Below, in pieces: positions 38,938 to 51,400 of a DNA stretch of 64,000 nucleotides. Below the pieces are notes generated by a model, which saw only the letters and a program-made list of their open reading frames with translations, was not told where the DNA came from and searched no databases. Both the position numbers and the translations under genes were made by a program. The stretch is from Callaeas wilsoni (taxonomy: Eukaryota > Chordata > Aves > Passeriformes > Callaeidae). Where the stretch lies: NCBI GenBank assembly GCA_013398955.1, contig VWPU01009501.1:146001-210000 (forward strand), written 5' to 3'. How positions within the stretch are numbered: the stretch's first letter is position 1; every line of letters begins with the position of its first letter.

Positions 38938-39147
38938 TAGAACCATAGAATGGTTTGAGTTGGAAGGGACTTTAAGGATCATTTAGCTCCAACCCCACTG
39001 CCATGGACAGGGACACCTCCCCCTAGACCAGGTTGCTCAAAGCCTCATGCAGCCTGGCTTTGAACACTTCCAGAGATGGAGCATCCACAGCTTCTCTGGG
39101 CAACCTGTGCCAAGGCCTCGCCACCCTTGCAGTAAAGAATTTCTTCC
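38938..39147 (-). mobile_element. Short CR1 3' fragment, minus orientation
   Basis: The 3' end at 38,938 (TAGAACCATAGAATGGTTTG) is followed by the CR1 3' UTR with CCCTGCCATGGACAGGGACA-like sequence. Then comes the coding tail, read on the minus strand as FFTARVARPWHRLPREAVDA, PSLEVFKARLHEALSNL. Homology ends at about 39,147, so only about 210 bp of the element remains. Confidence 0.93.
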
Positions 39148-40892
39148 ATAAAATGAGGAAGAATGAGGCCATGATCATAGACACTTCATACAATATGGAG
39201 CAGATCTCACTTGCCTTGAACATACAAATAGTTATGCTGGTAATACCTGAGAAGGATTCTGCCTTAGATTTCTGTTATGCTATATTTTAACTATCAGGAC
39301 AAGGTATTTTAGAAACATGAATGTTCCATTTAATGTTTAATGTCTCTCAAATAGAAAAATAACAGCTAAAAAGTACATACTGAATAGTAGATTGAAGGAG
39401 TACAAATTCTGCTCATTCTAGCTTGTCAACTTGAAACTTGAAATTTGAAAATTTTATGTGAAATCTTTAGAAAATATCCAGCTGCTGAAAATATATGCTT
39501 TTTGAATTATTGCTGTACTGCAAAATGCCTACATTTTCACATAACAAGCACTATACTGACAATCTTCCAGTATAGGATTCAGGTATTTAATTTGCATTAG
39601 AAATTACAAAACACTGTAAATACATTACAGAAAGATAGAAATGTTGACTTTAACAGATGGACCTTCATAGAATGGTTCAGCTGAAAGGAGTTTGAACTTT
39701 CTGTCAGTAAAGATTTGCACCTGGCTTTGCAGTTAGGTGAGAGAGGCAACTCTTTATGAGCCCTATTCAGAACTGCTGGTTAGTGACACTAAGTGTGTAA
39801 GGGGCAGGGGGGAAGCAGTGCTGCAATGAGCTTCAAATAATTTTCAGTCCCTGGAGTACTTGGAATGTCACTGAGCCTCACCTGAGCACTCCTGAAGAGT
39901 GAGTAAGCCATGTAAAAGCCAGATCCAGCATTCAGTGGCTGCCACAGGGATACAGGCAGTATGGCTCCAAATCTGAAACACAGCCCCAAAATATCTTTGC
40001 TTTTATGGCCACTTATGGTGGTGAAAATCATTAAATAGAGTGCATTGAGAACTGATAGGGTATATGCACACATACCCAAAACATATATGGTGCTTATATA
40101 GAGATAGATTATATGGGCAGGATTCATATTTAAGATTGTGACATAAAGGCACAAATTATTCTTGTTCTCCAATTACATAGTGTATAACCATACATACAGA
40201 CAAAACTACCTCATTATTTAAATTCTATAGCTGATACTAAAAATTAGATTTTATTGATTAGTTTGCTGTCCCATTTATTGATCAGCTTAACTTTTTGTGA
40301 TTCTTCAAAGACTTCTGATAGGGCACTTATATTAGAATCTCTTCAGTGTATTTAAAATAGCTTCCCAACAATAAGGGAGTATTTTTAACCCTGCTTTCTC
40401 CAAATAGGAATACTTTTCTGAAGAATGCATATGGTATTCAGACATTAGGTATTTGACTTACTACCTGCAGAAAATGCCCAAGAATCATGAACTAGAGGTC
40501 ATTGTTTTACATGTTGGGCTCCATTTATGTAAATAATGCATTTAAGAATGCAGCCTTTTTAAAAAGAATTATGTTACATCTAAGCACATGTTTTTAGCTA
40601 ATAGTCTGTAGAGCTGACACTTACAGGTATTTATGTGTTTGTGGGTGTGTAAATAAATCACTTCTAATGAGGCTTTCTAAATAACTCCTCTCTATTTTTT
40701 CCTTAGAAAACACAAACATTAGAAATGGGACAACACTACATTTAGCTATCAAGCAAAGCTTAGGAGTCTTTGTTTACTAGTTAATTTCTTCTAAAAAGGT
40801 AAATATATTTTAAATGCACCAAATTTTTTCATCATTCAGAGTCACAAAATTGTCTGTATATTTGTTAATATTACAGGATGAATTTTTCTGTT
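39148..40892. other. Intergenic DNA, nothing recognised
   Basis: AT-rich. A 127-codon open frame on the minus strand (40,172-39,789) begins with hydrophobic, tyrosine- and isoleucine-rich residues but shows no family signature. Bases 39,663-39,690 vaguely resemble a CR1 3' end but too little is left to call. Confidence 0.5.
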
Positions 40893-41452
40893 CATAGAAT
40901 CACAAAGTCATTTAGGTTGGAAAAGACGTCCAAGATCATTGACTTCAACCTTTGAATAACACATTGTCAACTAGAGCATGGCCAGGTTCCATTTCTTGAA
41001 CGCCTCTGGGGACGGTGACTCCATCATCCAGTCCACTCCAATGTTCAACAACCTTTTCTGTGAAGAAATTCCTCCTGAGATCCAGACTGAATTTCCCTCT
41101 GTGCACCTTGAGGCCATGTCCTCTCATACTGTTGCTCGTTCCCTGTGAGAACAGCCCCACGCCCATGCGGCTACAACCTCCTGTCTGGCAGTTGTAGAGA
41201 GAGATCAGGTCACTCCTGAGCCTCCTTTTCTCCAGGCTAAACACAGCCAGCTCCCTCAGCCTCTCTTCATAGGACTTGTGCTCCAGGCCCTTCCCCAGCT
41301 TTGACCTTCTCTGGGCTTGCTCCAGCACCTCAATGTCCTTCCTGAATTGAGGGGCTGAGAACTGGACGCAGGACTCAAGGTGCAGCCTCACCAGTGCCCA
41401 GTACAGGGGCACAATCACTGTTCTAATCCTGCTGGCCACACTGTTTATAGTA
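40893..41452 (-). mobile_element. CR1 LINE, 5'-truncated, minus orientation
   Basis: The 3' end is at 40,893 (TCATAGAATCACAAAGTCAT), followed by TTAGGTTGGAAAAGACGTCC. The minus-strand frame 41,439-40,945 reads [65 protein letters not shown], and [13 protein letters not shown]. This is the CR1 ORF2 C-terminus. The frame is nearly intact over 164 codons, with a small deletion in the RRATKLGKG block. This is the transposon closest to the ZFPM2 promoter that I can recognise. Confidence 0.93.
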
Positions 41453-43425
41453 CAATCTTGGATATAGGACCCAAATATGAAATAAGTTACAAAAATTGAG
41501 GAAATAAGTTAGGTGGCATTTGTGTACAGTTATTCTTCAGTCTAGAACAGCTGAAAGAAATAATTAAAATGTTCAGATTTAATGTAGGTTAGAGCAGATG
41601 ATTGTTTTAAACTTGAATTTATAATTAGTGTAGTTACCAAGAGATTGTGCACAAAATGCAAACTGTTTGCTGCTTGATAATTTTGTTAAATAAGTCAATA
41701 GAGGGACCAAAAACTGAGCAAACAAGTAGACCTAGTTATCCCTTCTTATCAAATTAAATCCTTTTATCTGTCGCAGTTTCAAGACATGATACTATCAACA
41801 GATTTTTTTTCAGAAATAAACATTCTGAAATTTCCAATCCAGACAAATAAAAGATTCAAGAGTGAGATCTGTGCAAAGAGAATGAAAGAGGTGTCAGGAA
41901 AGAACTTTTGTATGCATTTTTCCTTGTACTGATAGCCTCCAAGCTGTAATTTTTATGTTCATGTGTGGAAGAAATAGTCAGTTATCCTATCCTAGTGGAT
42001 CTACCCACTGTTTGAGGAGATTAAATTAGGGGAATGATAATGCTTGCTACTTTGCATTCATGCTCCAAAACCTGTGCTTTAGATGTTTTTGAAAAACAAA
42101 TAATAGTTAATTTTGTTCCAGACTGCAAATTTAAACATTTCTTCAGAATAGAACCAGCTTGCAACTCAGTGGATCTTTTTTGCTTTTATCTTGTTGGGCA
42201 ATGATGCCTTCGAGATGCTTTCCAAATTTCTGTGCCCTGATTTTGTTTAAACAAGGCAGAAACATTAAGGAAGAAATTTTTTTTCTTATTCAAGTCTGTG
42301 GAAACTACATGAGCACATGGAAGATACATTTACGGTTTTGGAGCATTGACTGAGCTCTTTATCTCCAGTTCTTCACATAAAAACCCCTCCCAAATCTTAT
42401 AACAAAACCAGATACTCCTATTGGATATTTAGACACTATGTATACTGGTTTAAGACATAAATGAGTGAAACTTAAAGCCATTTATAGTTGCTTTATTGAC
42501 AATCAGTTTTTCAAACCACTCTACCATGTGGCTGGTGGTTCATCTTGCTTATTTTTCTACCATAGGCATGCAGTTTACCAGGTTATAGAATGTAGACTAG
42601 ACTCTTGAGCATTTTTGTTGTGTTGGCCTAATTCTCTTTCCAAAACAAAAAATGGCCATGTCGTGTTGATAGGAGACAAGGTTAAATAACTTCTTTACAT
42701 TATGTACAGTATAAGTAGCTTAGTTTCCCAAAATTTTCTGGCACTTCAAGTTAAAGAAATGTCATTTTCCTTGGATTTTGAAAAATCACACTACTTAGAC
42801 ACATCACTAGGGCTTGGGAGCATACTCTAAAGAAAATGTTTTTGCGTCCCTTATGTAAGTGCAAGAATCAAAGGTAATCTTTTATATTCTACTTTACTGC
42901 ATCTTTGTGAATGTTATGAATGGATTTATTTTTTTTTTCCAAATTCTTTATTTCAGAAATACATTTAAAATCGTTTACGTGCAAGGTGGGGGAAAAATCT
43001 ACTGAGGCCATCTTTTTCTTTTATTAGGGTTAAGTAAGGGTCATACATGAAATTTTAGACAAAAACATAGTAAATGCATTCCTGACAATTATTGCAATTA
43101 AAAAATCCAAACCTGAATTGGTTTGACTTTAATATGCAATATTGTATCCTATATGAAATTCAAATTAAATTAAATTCTTGTCCTAAAAGGCCAGTGGCAG
43201 GAACAGGAGGTAAAAATACATTTTTTAACAGCTCATAGCTTTCATGCATTGAATCATAAATATCAGTTGCAAACATAAAAACAGATTAGTGCCGTGACTC
43301 GTGTTCTGATACCTTTGACTCATGAACATGGAATTTGAAGACACAAAAAATACAGAATGTTTGAAAAGTCATACATGTTATACTTAGTAAGTCAGAGCTT
43401 CTTTAATACTGATTTTAAAATGGAA

Positions 43426-43556
43426 TCTCGACCGACTGTTTACCAGGTAGTGAAAGTGAGGGAATCAAGTCCCTCTAGACTTGCTTCCCTCACTTTCTCG
43501 ACCGACTGTTTACCAGGTAGTGAAAGTGAGGGAATCAAGTCCCTCTAGACTTGCTT
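43426..43556. repeat. 70-bp direct duplication forming a 20-bp-arm hairpin
   Basis: A 61-bp segment beginning TCTCGACCGACTGTTTACCA at 43,426 is repeated without mismatch from 43,496 to 43,556 (period 70). The first copy ends with nine extra bases, CCCTCACTT (43,487-43,495). These are the reverse complement of part of the unit and create an inverted repeat. Arms at 43,452-43,471 and 43,478-43,497 pair over 20 bases with one mismatch, around a 6-nt loop (CCTCTA). The second copy lacks the outer right arm, keeping only the inner CAAGTC/GACTTG stem. The arrangement is what a template switch across the small inner palindrome would leave. Confidence 0.95.
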
Positions 43557-46500
43557 GGAAAATCTTGAATCCTCAGTAGTGCCAAATAGGCTTGAGGAGA
43601 AACAGTGCCTGGAATTTGCTCATATTTAAACACTACCTTCAGATGAAAATGAGTTTAGTCAAGAAGAGAAAAGAAGAAAAAGCACAAGCACGTAAGCAAG
43701 CAGTAACACAGTCAAGTGTTGCTCAGCTGTGCATACTCTACCACTCTTGTACTCTCAGGTGCTGATACCAGTTAGGATAGATTTGTGTGTGTTGCATGAT
43801 TTTGACAATATGTTGGTGTAAGAAAATTAAATTACCTCTGGTATACTGACTTACGAACTGCTAACTCGAGCTATACTTCATGACCCTATTTAGAAAATCT
43901 CTCTAGTGTGCAGAGAAAGGCATAAACTGCAAAGAATAAAGTTTTTTTTCTAGCTTCTTAAAAGGACACTGGAAAAAAGCCTGGGAGAAAAAGAACGGAA
44001 CTGTAATGGAAGAAGCGAAGTAGCAGGGGGAAAAACCAAAAAACACAAAAAGAAAAAAAGAGGCGGGCAAAAATAATCCTTTTCTAAGAAAAACAGTATT
44101 ATCCACCTTCCACTTGAGAGAGAAGTATTAGGCCAATGAGGACATACAGACTGTAAACAGAAAAACTCATATTGCACAGTTGGCAGCTCACAGCATTTTC
44201 CACTTCTGCTATTCCCATGATTCACCTATACCTGAGCTTTTAAGGAAAAGATTAGTAAATGAAAGGCAGGAAAGGAAAATATGCTCTGATAACCATCATC
44301 CTTATCAACATTAACAAACTCCCAGAAACAGGACAACCATTTTTTGCCAGTCTACAAAAAACTTTATCTCAGAAATGGAGCAAAAAGTAGAATTTGAAAG
44401 AAGTCAATTTTATTTGCATATTTCCATTGTTTCAAACATTTATTGAAAGTCTATAATTGCACTATGTGAAGAATGAATAATATTAGAAAACATCTATAAC
44501 AAAGTAGCAGTGGCTATGGCTAGGTGAATTTTCCAGCTTAGTCTATTTAATTTCAGTTTTACACATTTACTTAAAAATTTTGTTTCATTGAGTCATGTAT
44601 AGAATCAAAGGCCCTTCCAGAAAGCTTTGTAATTTTAAGATTATTTCATATTAATTTAATTTTACTATCAATCAAAGGCTGTAGTATGTGGCAAGCTTTT
44701 GAGTGCCGGAGAAAATAATCCTTTTTTGCTGTTGTTGTTTCATCAACAAGAAGGTTACATAGTGCATTACTTCTGTAGGTCAAGCCCACTGTGCACGCTG
44801 GGGAGCCTTTCTTCTCCCCTCTAAGTGCACTGGCTACAAACATTCACGTCCCCTGTAATTTGCCAGCTCTTTGCAGCTCCTTGAGTTCCTTACTTCGTTC
44901 TAGAGTTTCTAGATATATCCTTACTCTTGCTTTTCTCCCAGAACAGGACACTCTCTTGTCTTACCTTCCTGACAGACTGTCTTGGAAACAATTCATTCAG
45001 GAATTTTCATATCTTAACAAGCTGAAAACAGGTGCACAGATGAAAGTCTACAGGCTGATGCAGAGACACCTTTAGGTTCTGGATGTGGTAATCAGAGTTC
45101 CGTCTACTTTGGTTTTCCCTGTTCAACCCATTGATTCACAGAAACTGATTAAATATAAAATTCCAGACATGGCACACTAGAAGTAGACAGAAATGCCATT
45201 GATCTGCATGTTGAATTTCCCTTCAATTTGGCAGCTATGCTGCTGCTACTTCTTTGTACCACCTCTCTGCTAACCTATGGATAGCAAGGTGAAGCTCTTT
45301 TCCCCAGAAGAACTTAAATACACAGTTAAACTACAAGGCCTTCTTAAAATTAAATCACTACTTATTGCAACTGTGAGAACCATTCTCTTTCAGTGGTTAA
45401 TAGCCCCAGTAGTGTGAACCAAGTTAGCTGAGTAGTCAGGTTTTTTGCTTCTCTCAAGATATGCTTTTGTTAGTCTGGATAGGGACAATTCTTTGTCTGT
45501 TTCTCCATTATTTTCTTTCTACAATACCATGTCAAAATTGACTAATGGGGAGCATTATATAGTAAGTATACTACATATTGCTATTCAATATTAAAATGAC
45601 TATCAATACATATGGAATGCTAAAATCACACTATATGTTTTAAAGAGAAATGTGAATACCTAGAACTTTTAATATGTCATTATTATGCATAATAATATGC
45701 ATTTTTCTTATACATTGGTATATTATACTTAGTATCAGAAAACAGCAACATTACATAGCCTATTAACAGAAAAAGAAGTATTCAACGGTAAAATACAGTT
45801 AGAAATAATTAATACATTAATTTTTCTCCAAGGGCTTTTTACCGAGTTAATTTAAAGGCTTCCTTGAAATGCATGGACTCTGTAGGTGCTACATATCTGG
45901 GCAGTATATAGATGATGACAGCCACTGGATTTAATATATGCATTGAACTACAGAAAGGCATTATAGCTTTTGACTTGCATGCTGTATCTTTCATATGTGC
46001 AGTTCTCTGTGCACACAGTGATGGTTTCCTATGTCTAAGACACCTTTGCTGGAACCAACTAGCTGGAAGACCAGCTGGAGATCTTTTCAAAATATACTTC
46101 ATAATCTTGAACGAAGGGTATTCTTATTTTTCTGGCCAGCAGTAAATTTTCTACCTCAGTAGCATGGCTTATGGTACAGTATTAAAGATCCAAGCTTTCA
46201 CAGCAGGTTGTATTGGCTATGTAAGCTTACACTGATTAAGCTTCTAGGAAGAAACAGTTAAATATAAATACACAAAACAACAACACAAATTCCCAATTGA
46301 ACTTAGCTAAATCAATGAAAAGTGAATTGTGAATTTATCTCACTTTAATGTACATTATACAACTAAACCCAATTTAAGAAACAGTCAAATCCATGGCCTA
46401 TATATTAATCCATATTGATATTTCCCGTGCAGTGTTATTTCGACTTTCCAGCACAAGATATCCAATACTACTGCTCTGTCTGTTGACAGTCACATTGGAT

Positions 46501-48362
46501 TCTTTTAATAAAATCCAGTATTGCCTTGCTGCTAGACCGAACAAGAAGTGAATTTCCACATGGGAAATTTTGGAAGAAAAGTAGATGCAAGTCTTATTAT
46601 TACTACATCCAAAGGCAATAATACATACTCTCTTTTTGACACATCAAGTCCATTGATACATACTACAGAAATTAATACAAAAATCACCACTAATTACTGC
46701 AGGATCACACTTGGAGGTTGTGGCCTGGAGCCTGGAGTCTTCCTCACCTGCTAGACTGTAAATTCCCCTCTAGTGGCTCTTTGGAGCACACAGACTTTGC
46801 AGGTATCACTGCTTGATTTGTAATCTAGGTGAGGTGACAACATCTTGCTGACATTCATTGCCTATAAAATAATTATTATATGAAGATTACGAAGACTGTA
46901 ATAACACTGCTAGTCTCCATCTACTCCCTTGCCATGCACGCCACAGAATTCTGTCACTGCCCACCTGTATGCAACTCAGAGCTGGAGCTGCACTGCAAAA
47001 CCCAGCTCTTTGGCTTATTTTGTCTCATGCCCTTGAAAACTGGTTAAGATTCTCTAAAGGTGTTAGGTCTGCCTTAAAAAAAAAAGTCAACATTTCAAAA
47101 TGACAATATTTCTTATGGCTTCTCCGTTTGGCAGACAGGTTTCCAATAAAACTTATGAAGATTTTCCTGGCAGTCCACATGCCATTTTACTTTGCCATCT
47201 GCTGGTGGTCCTCATCTTCCAGGTTCCTCTGTTTTAGCTTACTCTTTCTGTGAAAATCTTCCAAAACTGGGACCTCAAACCCACAAATAGTCCATGTGGA
47301 CTTTGCTCAGTGGCCTGACCTTGGTTTCTGGGAAGACCTCACTCACCGCATATGAGCATAAGGACGCTAGTCCTCCCATTTTTCCTGGATCAGAGCCGGA
47401 TCATCTTGCTTTCATGGCACTGATCCCTCAGTGCTATCTTAGCTGCCTAGAAGGACTGGCTTAGGCTGTGACTTTGAGTTTCCAGTTTCTCTGCTATAGA
47501 GCCAAGGGGAGGCAGAGGTTGGCTGACTCACCTTTTCATTTTCATTCTCATAGATACGAGGCAAGCCATAATAAGCCAGACGGCTCAGAACTTGTGTCCT
47601 TGTTCAGTTTCACATAGAATTTTTCAAATTCTCTTGAATGGAAATAAAAATCTTTTACTTTGGTTTTAAACAGAAATTCTCAGTCTCTGCTGAAACCGAG
47701 AGAAAGTGAAAAAAAATCTTCGGAGAAAATAACATATCAAATATCACATATATTTGGAGTCAAATGACCTGGACATAAGAGCAAGGTTTTCCTTTTTTGC
47801 TTCCCCTTGAATGCTCCCATGCAGTCTCCTCAGTGTCTCAGTCTGCTGAAATATGCTATGATCACTCTTTTCAGCTATCTAATGGTCAGCACGCACAGGA
47901 GCACAGAGAATAACACAGTCACTCTGTCTTGTAACCCTGGAAAATTAAAGATCATTTTCCCTAAAAAAAGTAAAACTGACTACAGTTTACTATATGCACA
48001 ACACAAATTACCAAAGGAAGACAAATATTTTTGTTTCTTTTCTAATATTGTTCAGGTATATCTATTTTAAAGGGTACTTGCAATTTCAGAGTGGAAATGG
48101 GCTTTTGAAATTATTTTACTTTCCAAGACTATATGCCAATAGGTTGCCTTTTCACCTTTTTCTCAGCTTGGGGGCTGCATGAAAAGGCAAAATATAGAAA
48201 AGCAAAAAATCAGACTACAAATCTATCTCCAGAAAATGAAAGTATTCTATTATTGTAAATTGAAATATATGGTATTTGTAGAGAAAACAACCCATTCTCA
48301 TTAGGAATGAGATTTAGCTTTACTTTTTCACACTGAAATAGAACCTTAACCCTTGAGCAATC

Positions 48363-48418
48363 CCACAGAAATAATTTCATACTGTTAATGCCACAGAAAT
48401 AATTTCATACTGTTAATG
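48363..48418. repeat. Perfect 28-bp tandem duplication
   Basis: The unit at 48,363-48,390 (starting CCACAGAAATAATTTCATAC) is repeated exactly at 48,391-48,418. It lies 11 bases before the palindromic repeat at 48,430. Confidence 0.95.
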
Positions 48419-48429
48419 TTCAGTGTGAG

Positions 48430-48487
48430 ACCCTGATCCCACTGAAGTAAATGGCAGAGATTCCATTAACTTCAGAAGAGTCAGATT
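48430..48487. repeat. Decayed palindromic ancient interspersed repeat
   Basis: The left arm 48,430-48,454 and right arm 48,463-48,487 are imperfect reverse complements over 25 bases, with an 8-base spacer. The core ACTGAAGTAAATGG pairs with CCATTAACTTCAG. The motif CCTGATCCCACTGAAGTCAATGG is familiar to me from an old palindromic repeat widespread in reptile and other amniote genomes; I do not name the family. The present copy carries several substitutions in each arm. Confidence 0.6.
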
Positions 48488-51400
48488 AATTCCTGATCTC
48501 CTTGGCTGTTAGAATCTGTCCTGGCATCTACCTAGCAGCATAAGAAAGTAAAGTACCATCACAGAAAAGGATTATGTACCTTTGATGAGCATCATGTCAT
48601 TTGGTAATACAGAGAATTTAAATCATATAGTACAGATTATTAATCATTATCATATACCAGATTCTTGTCTTTGTGCTCACCTTTATTGACCTTCACACGT
48701 ATGGCATCTTTCTAGAATATAATTTCCAGCAAGTTCTAAGGTTTCGCTCATGTCTACTTACATTTACCTTGTTAGCAGCTGTGGTATTGTTTAATGTTAG
48801 GGTTAGCATAACAGGAGGGAAGTTGATTAGGGATGCATGTGTTTGGAAAAGGAGTTCTGTGGAAGGGAATACTCCTCTTCTGGAACTGTTTACTGTTCTC
48901 TTTTATGAAGGGTACTTTCTATTGCAGTGGAAATGATGGATTAGTTTTGTTTGCGGAAACTCGTGAACTTCCATTGTTCAGGGGTCTGCAGTGCAGGACA
49001 CACTTGTAGAAAAGTGCAGGCAGTTGGCTGTGAGACAAAGGAAAGTTTTGCTGGAGGATTCACTTGGAAATGATGATTCCAGGAAGTGAAAGTTTGGCTT
49101 AGTTCAGGTTGTGATGAACTTAAAATTTACATTCATTTAAGCTCCTTTGGAAGTTGTGGATACGCAAGTGATTTTAATCACTGATACCTTGCAAGTGGAC
49201 TTTCAGCAAATCTCAAACTGCTCTTATGGCACCTTCCTTAGTGGCAAAAATATATTATAAAGTGAGGGGGAAAAGAATAAAGTTTGTTGGTGCAGTATAG
49301 GCTTAAACATGATCCAATATTATGCAGCATTTAACTCATCATTCCCTATTTTGTTTTATCCAGTGAGACAAGAATAAACAGCCAGGCAACATTTCTAGAT
49401 ATTAAAGTCTTTAAGGGAAGGAATATGTCTCTTTGTGTAAACTTTGAAGTGCCTCCAACACCTTGGCTCTTTATAAACTGTAGTAATAATAATAATTTAT
49501 TGCTATGCAGTGTGGTCTGGTTTCACATTTACATCCAGTATGATTGGTTGTGCTGTGTCGCTGTCCTGTTCATCACTTGTCACCTTGCACTTACACGCAA
49601 CTTCTATTACGGTTATTTTTAGAATACATAAGGCACTCAAATAACATGATTACAAGTGTGGAACAACGGCTTAGGAAATAGATAGGAGGATAGTTCACAG
49701 AAAGAAGCAACATACTGCACCTAAGCTGTGCAAGATCAAACCTGACATTGTAAAATCAAAGAGAGAGGGTTTAATAGGAAAATAATGTGATGAGATTACA
49801 ATGGCTGCTCCTTTATTAAAGTTGAGTTACCATCATTTAATGAGTTTCTGGACGTATTAAAAAATTCTATATGTATGTATCCACACGTGTGTCTATCTGT
49901 ATAGGCAATATATGTGTGTGTAAATATGTGCACGTACACGTGGGAAGGGCATTTATGCTTGTGTGTGCTTTACAAAATACTCAGAAAATAGTATGCTGCA
50001 GGAAACAAAACAACCAACTGTAAGGTTCTATAATACTATTTTACATTTCTGGAGAGAAGTAAAAGGACCATAAGTTTCCCTTTCATGTAATCTGAGCAAT
50101 CTTCACAGAAAGCCTCATTTTCTGTCAGCTTCAGGAATGACATATATTTACATGCACTCAGACAGTTTGTGATGCCTGGAGGCAATGAGTATCGGGGATA
50201 GGTGCAGTGTGGAATGCTCTCCCAGCTCTGGCTGACAGAGGGTACTGAGTGTTTTGTTCCAGTTGTCAGTCGTTAGAGCACCCCTGCGATTTCTCCAGCT
50301 TCGTGCTGAAGGCTGTCTTGGGTTCTTATCGCCAAGATGGTGCTGAGCTGGTGGATGCATAAAAGAATCTTTATCTCCCCTCTTTATTTCAGTGTGGCAG
50401 AGGAATGAGCCCAATATATATGACCACTACAGGTAAAGTTTGTAAGTCTGTGTTCCTCAAGGTATCGACTTTTTATGATGGCTATCATCTACCAAGTAAT
50501 GGAGAAATTTTGCATCAGATATAACTATTACCCCTAATTATTTTTTCTGTTCAATTAAATACTGTAATTGGTCTGTCAAAAATGCTATAATAATATTTTG
50601 TTTGAAAAATAAAATTATATACATTTTGCATATAATTGAAGAAAATTTTAAAATTATTATAACCGTTCCTATCATAGGTACTCTTTCCTATAATCCTTCT
50701 CTGAAAATGCTTGTTTTCCCTAAACCTGTTAGATTATCTATATTTGCTCCTGCTGATGACTCTCACAGCTGGAAACTTTACTCTAGTCTCTGGTGAATTT
50801 TACTTATGGTCAATATAATCTCATTTATTTTTGTTTTCATCATTTAACATTCCTTTTGATGCTCCTTTCCTTGGCTCACTTATCTCTGATCATATTAGGT
50901 CAAGGTGTGTATACACCTCACTAACATCCAATGGGACTCTGCATAAAGGACTGGCTGGAGGTTTTATAATTTGCCGAAGAGCATAAATTTATTATTACAT
51001 TTCTGTAATGATGTTACATTACTTTACACCTCTCAGAGTAAGAAAATGTAGTTAGACATTATTCTAAATAAAGAAATTATATCGCTGTAGATTTTAATTG
51101 ATTTCGACTCATTAAGGCTTAATATTCAAGTCAATGTATGCATCTGAAATAATTTTAACACCTTGAAGCAATGTAATTTTCACCTAAAACTACTTTTAAT
51201 TTCAATTTTACTTCAAAAGGCATTGCTACAGGTCTTAAATAGTCATCAGAGATGTCCATGATAAGGTAACATCTGGATGAAACTTACTGTTTTAATAAAA
51301 TAATTAATTTGAAGTAAAATAACTCAGCCTGAAACAGACGAAGGTACAGCCTGCTATATAATTTTTTGTTTTTAATAATTATTTTGGAAAATTTGTAGTT

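Noticed and set aside
39663..39705. Tiny CR1 3' end
   Set aside because: Only about 25 bases resemble the CR1 terminus and nothing of the 3' UTR follows.
40945..41439. 164-codon minus-strand frame as a host gene
   Set aside because: It is the C-terminus of CR1 ORF2 with standard CR1 flanks.
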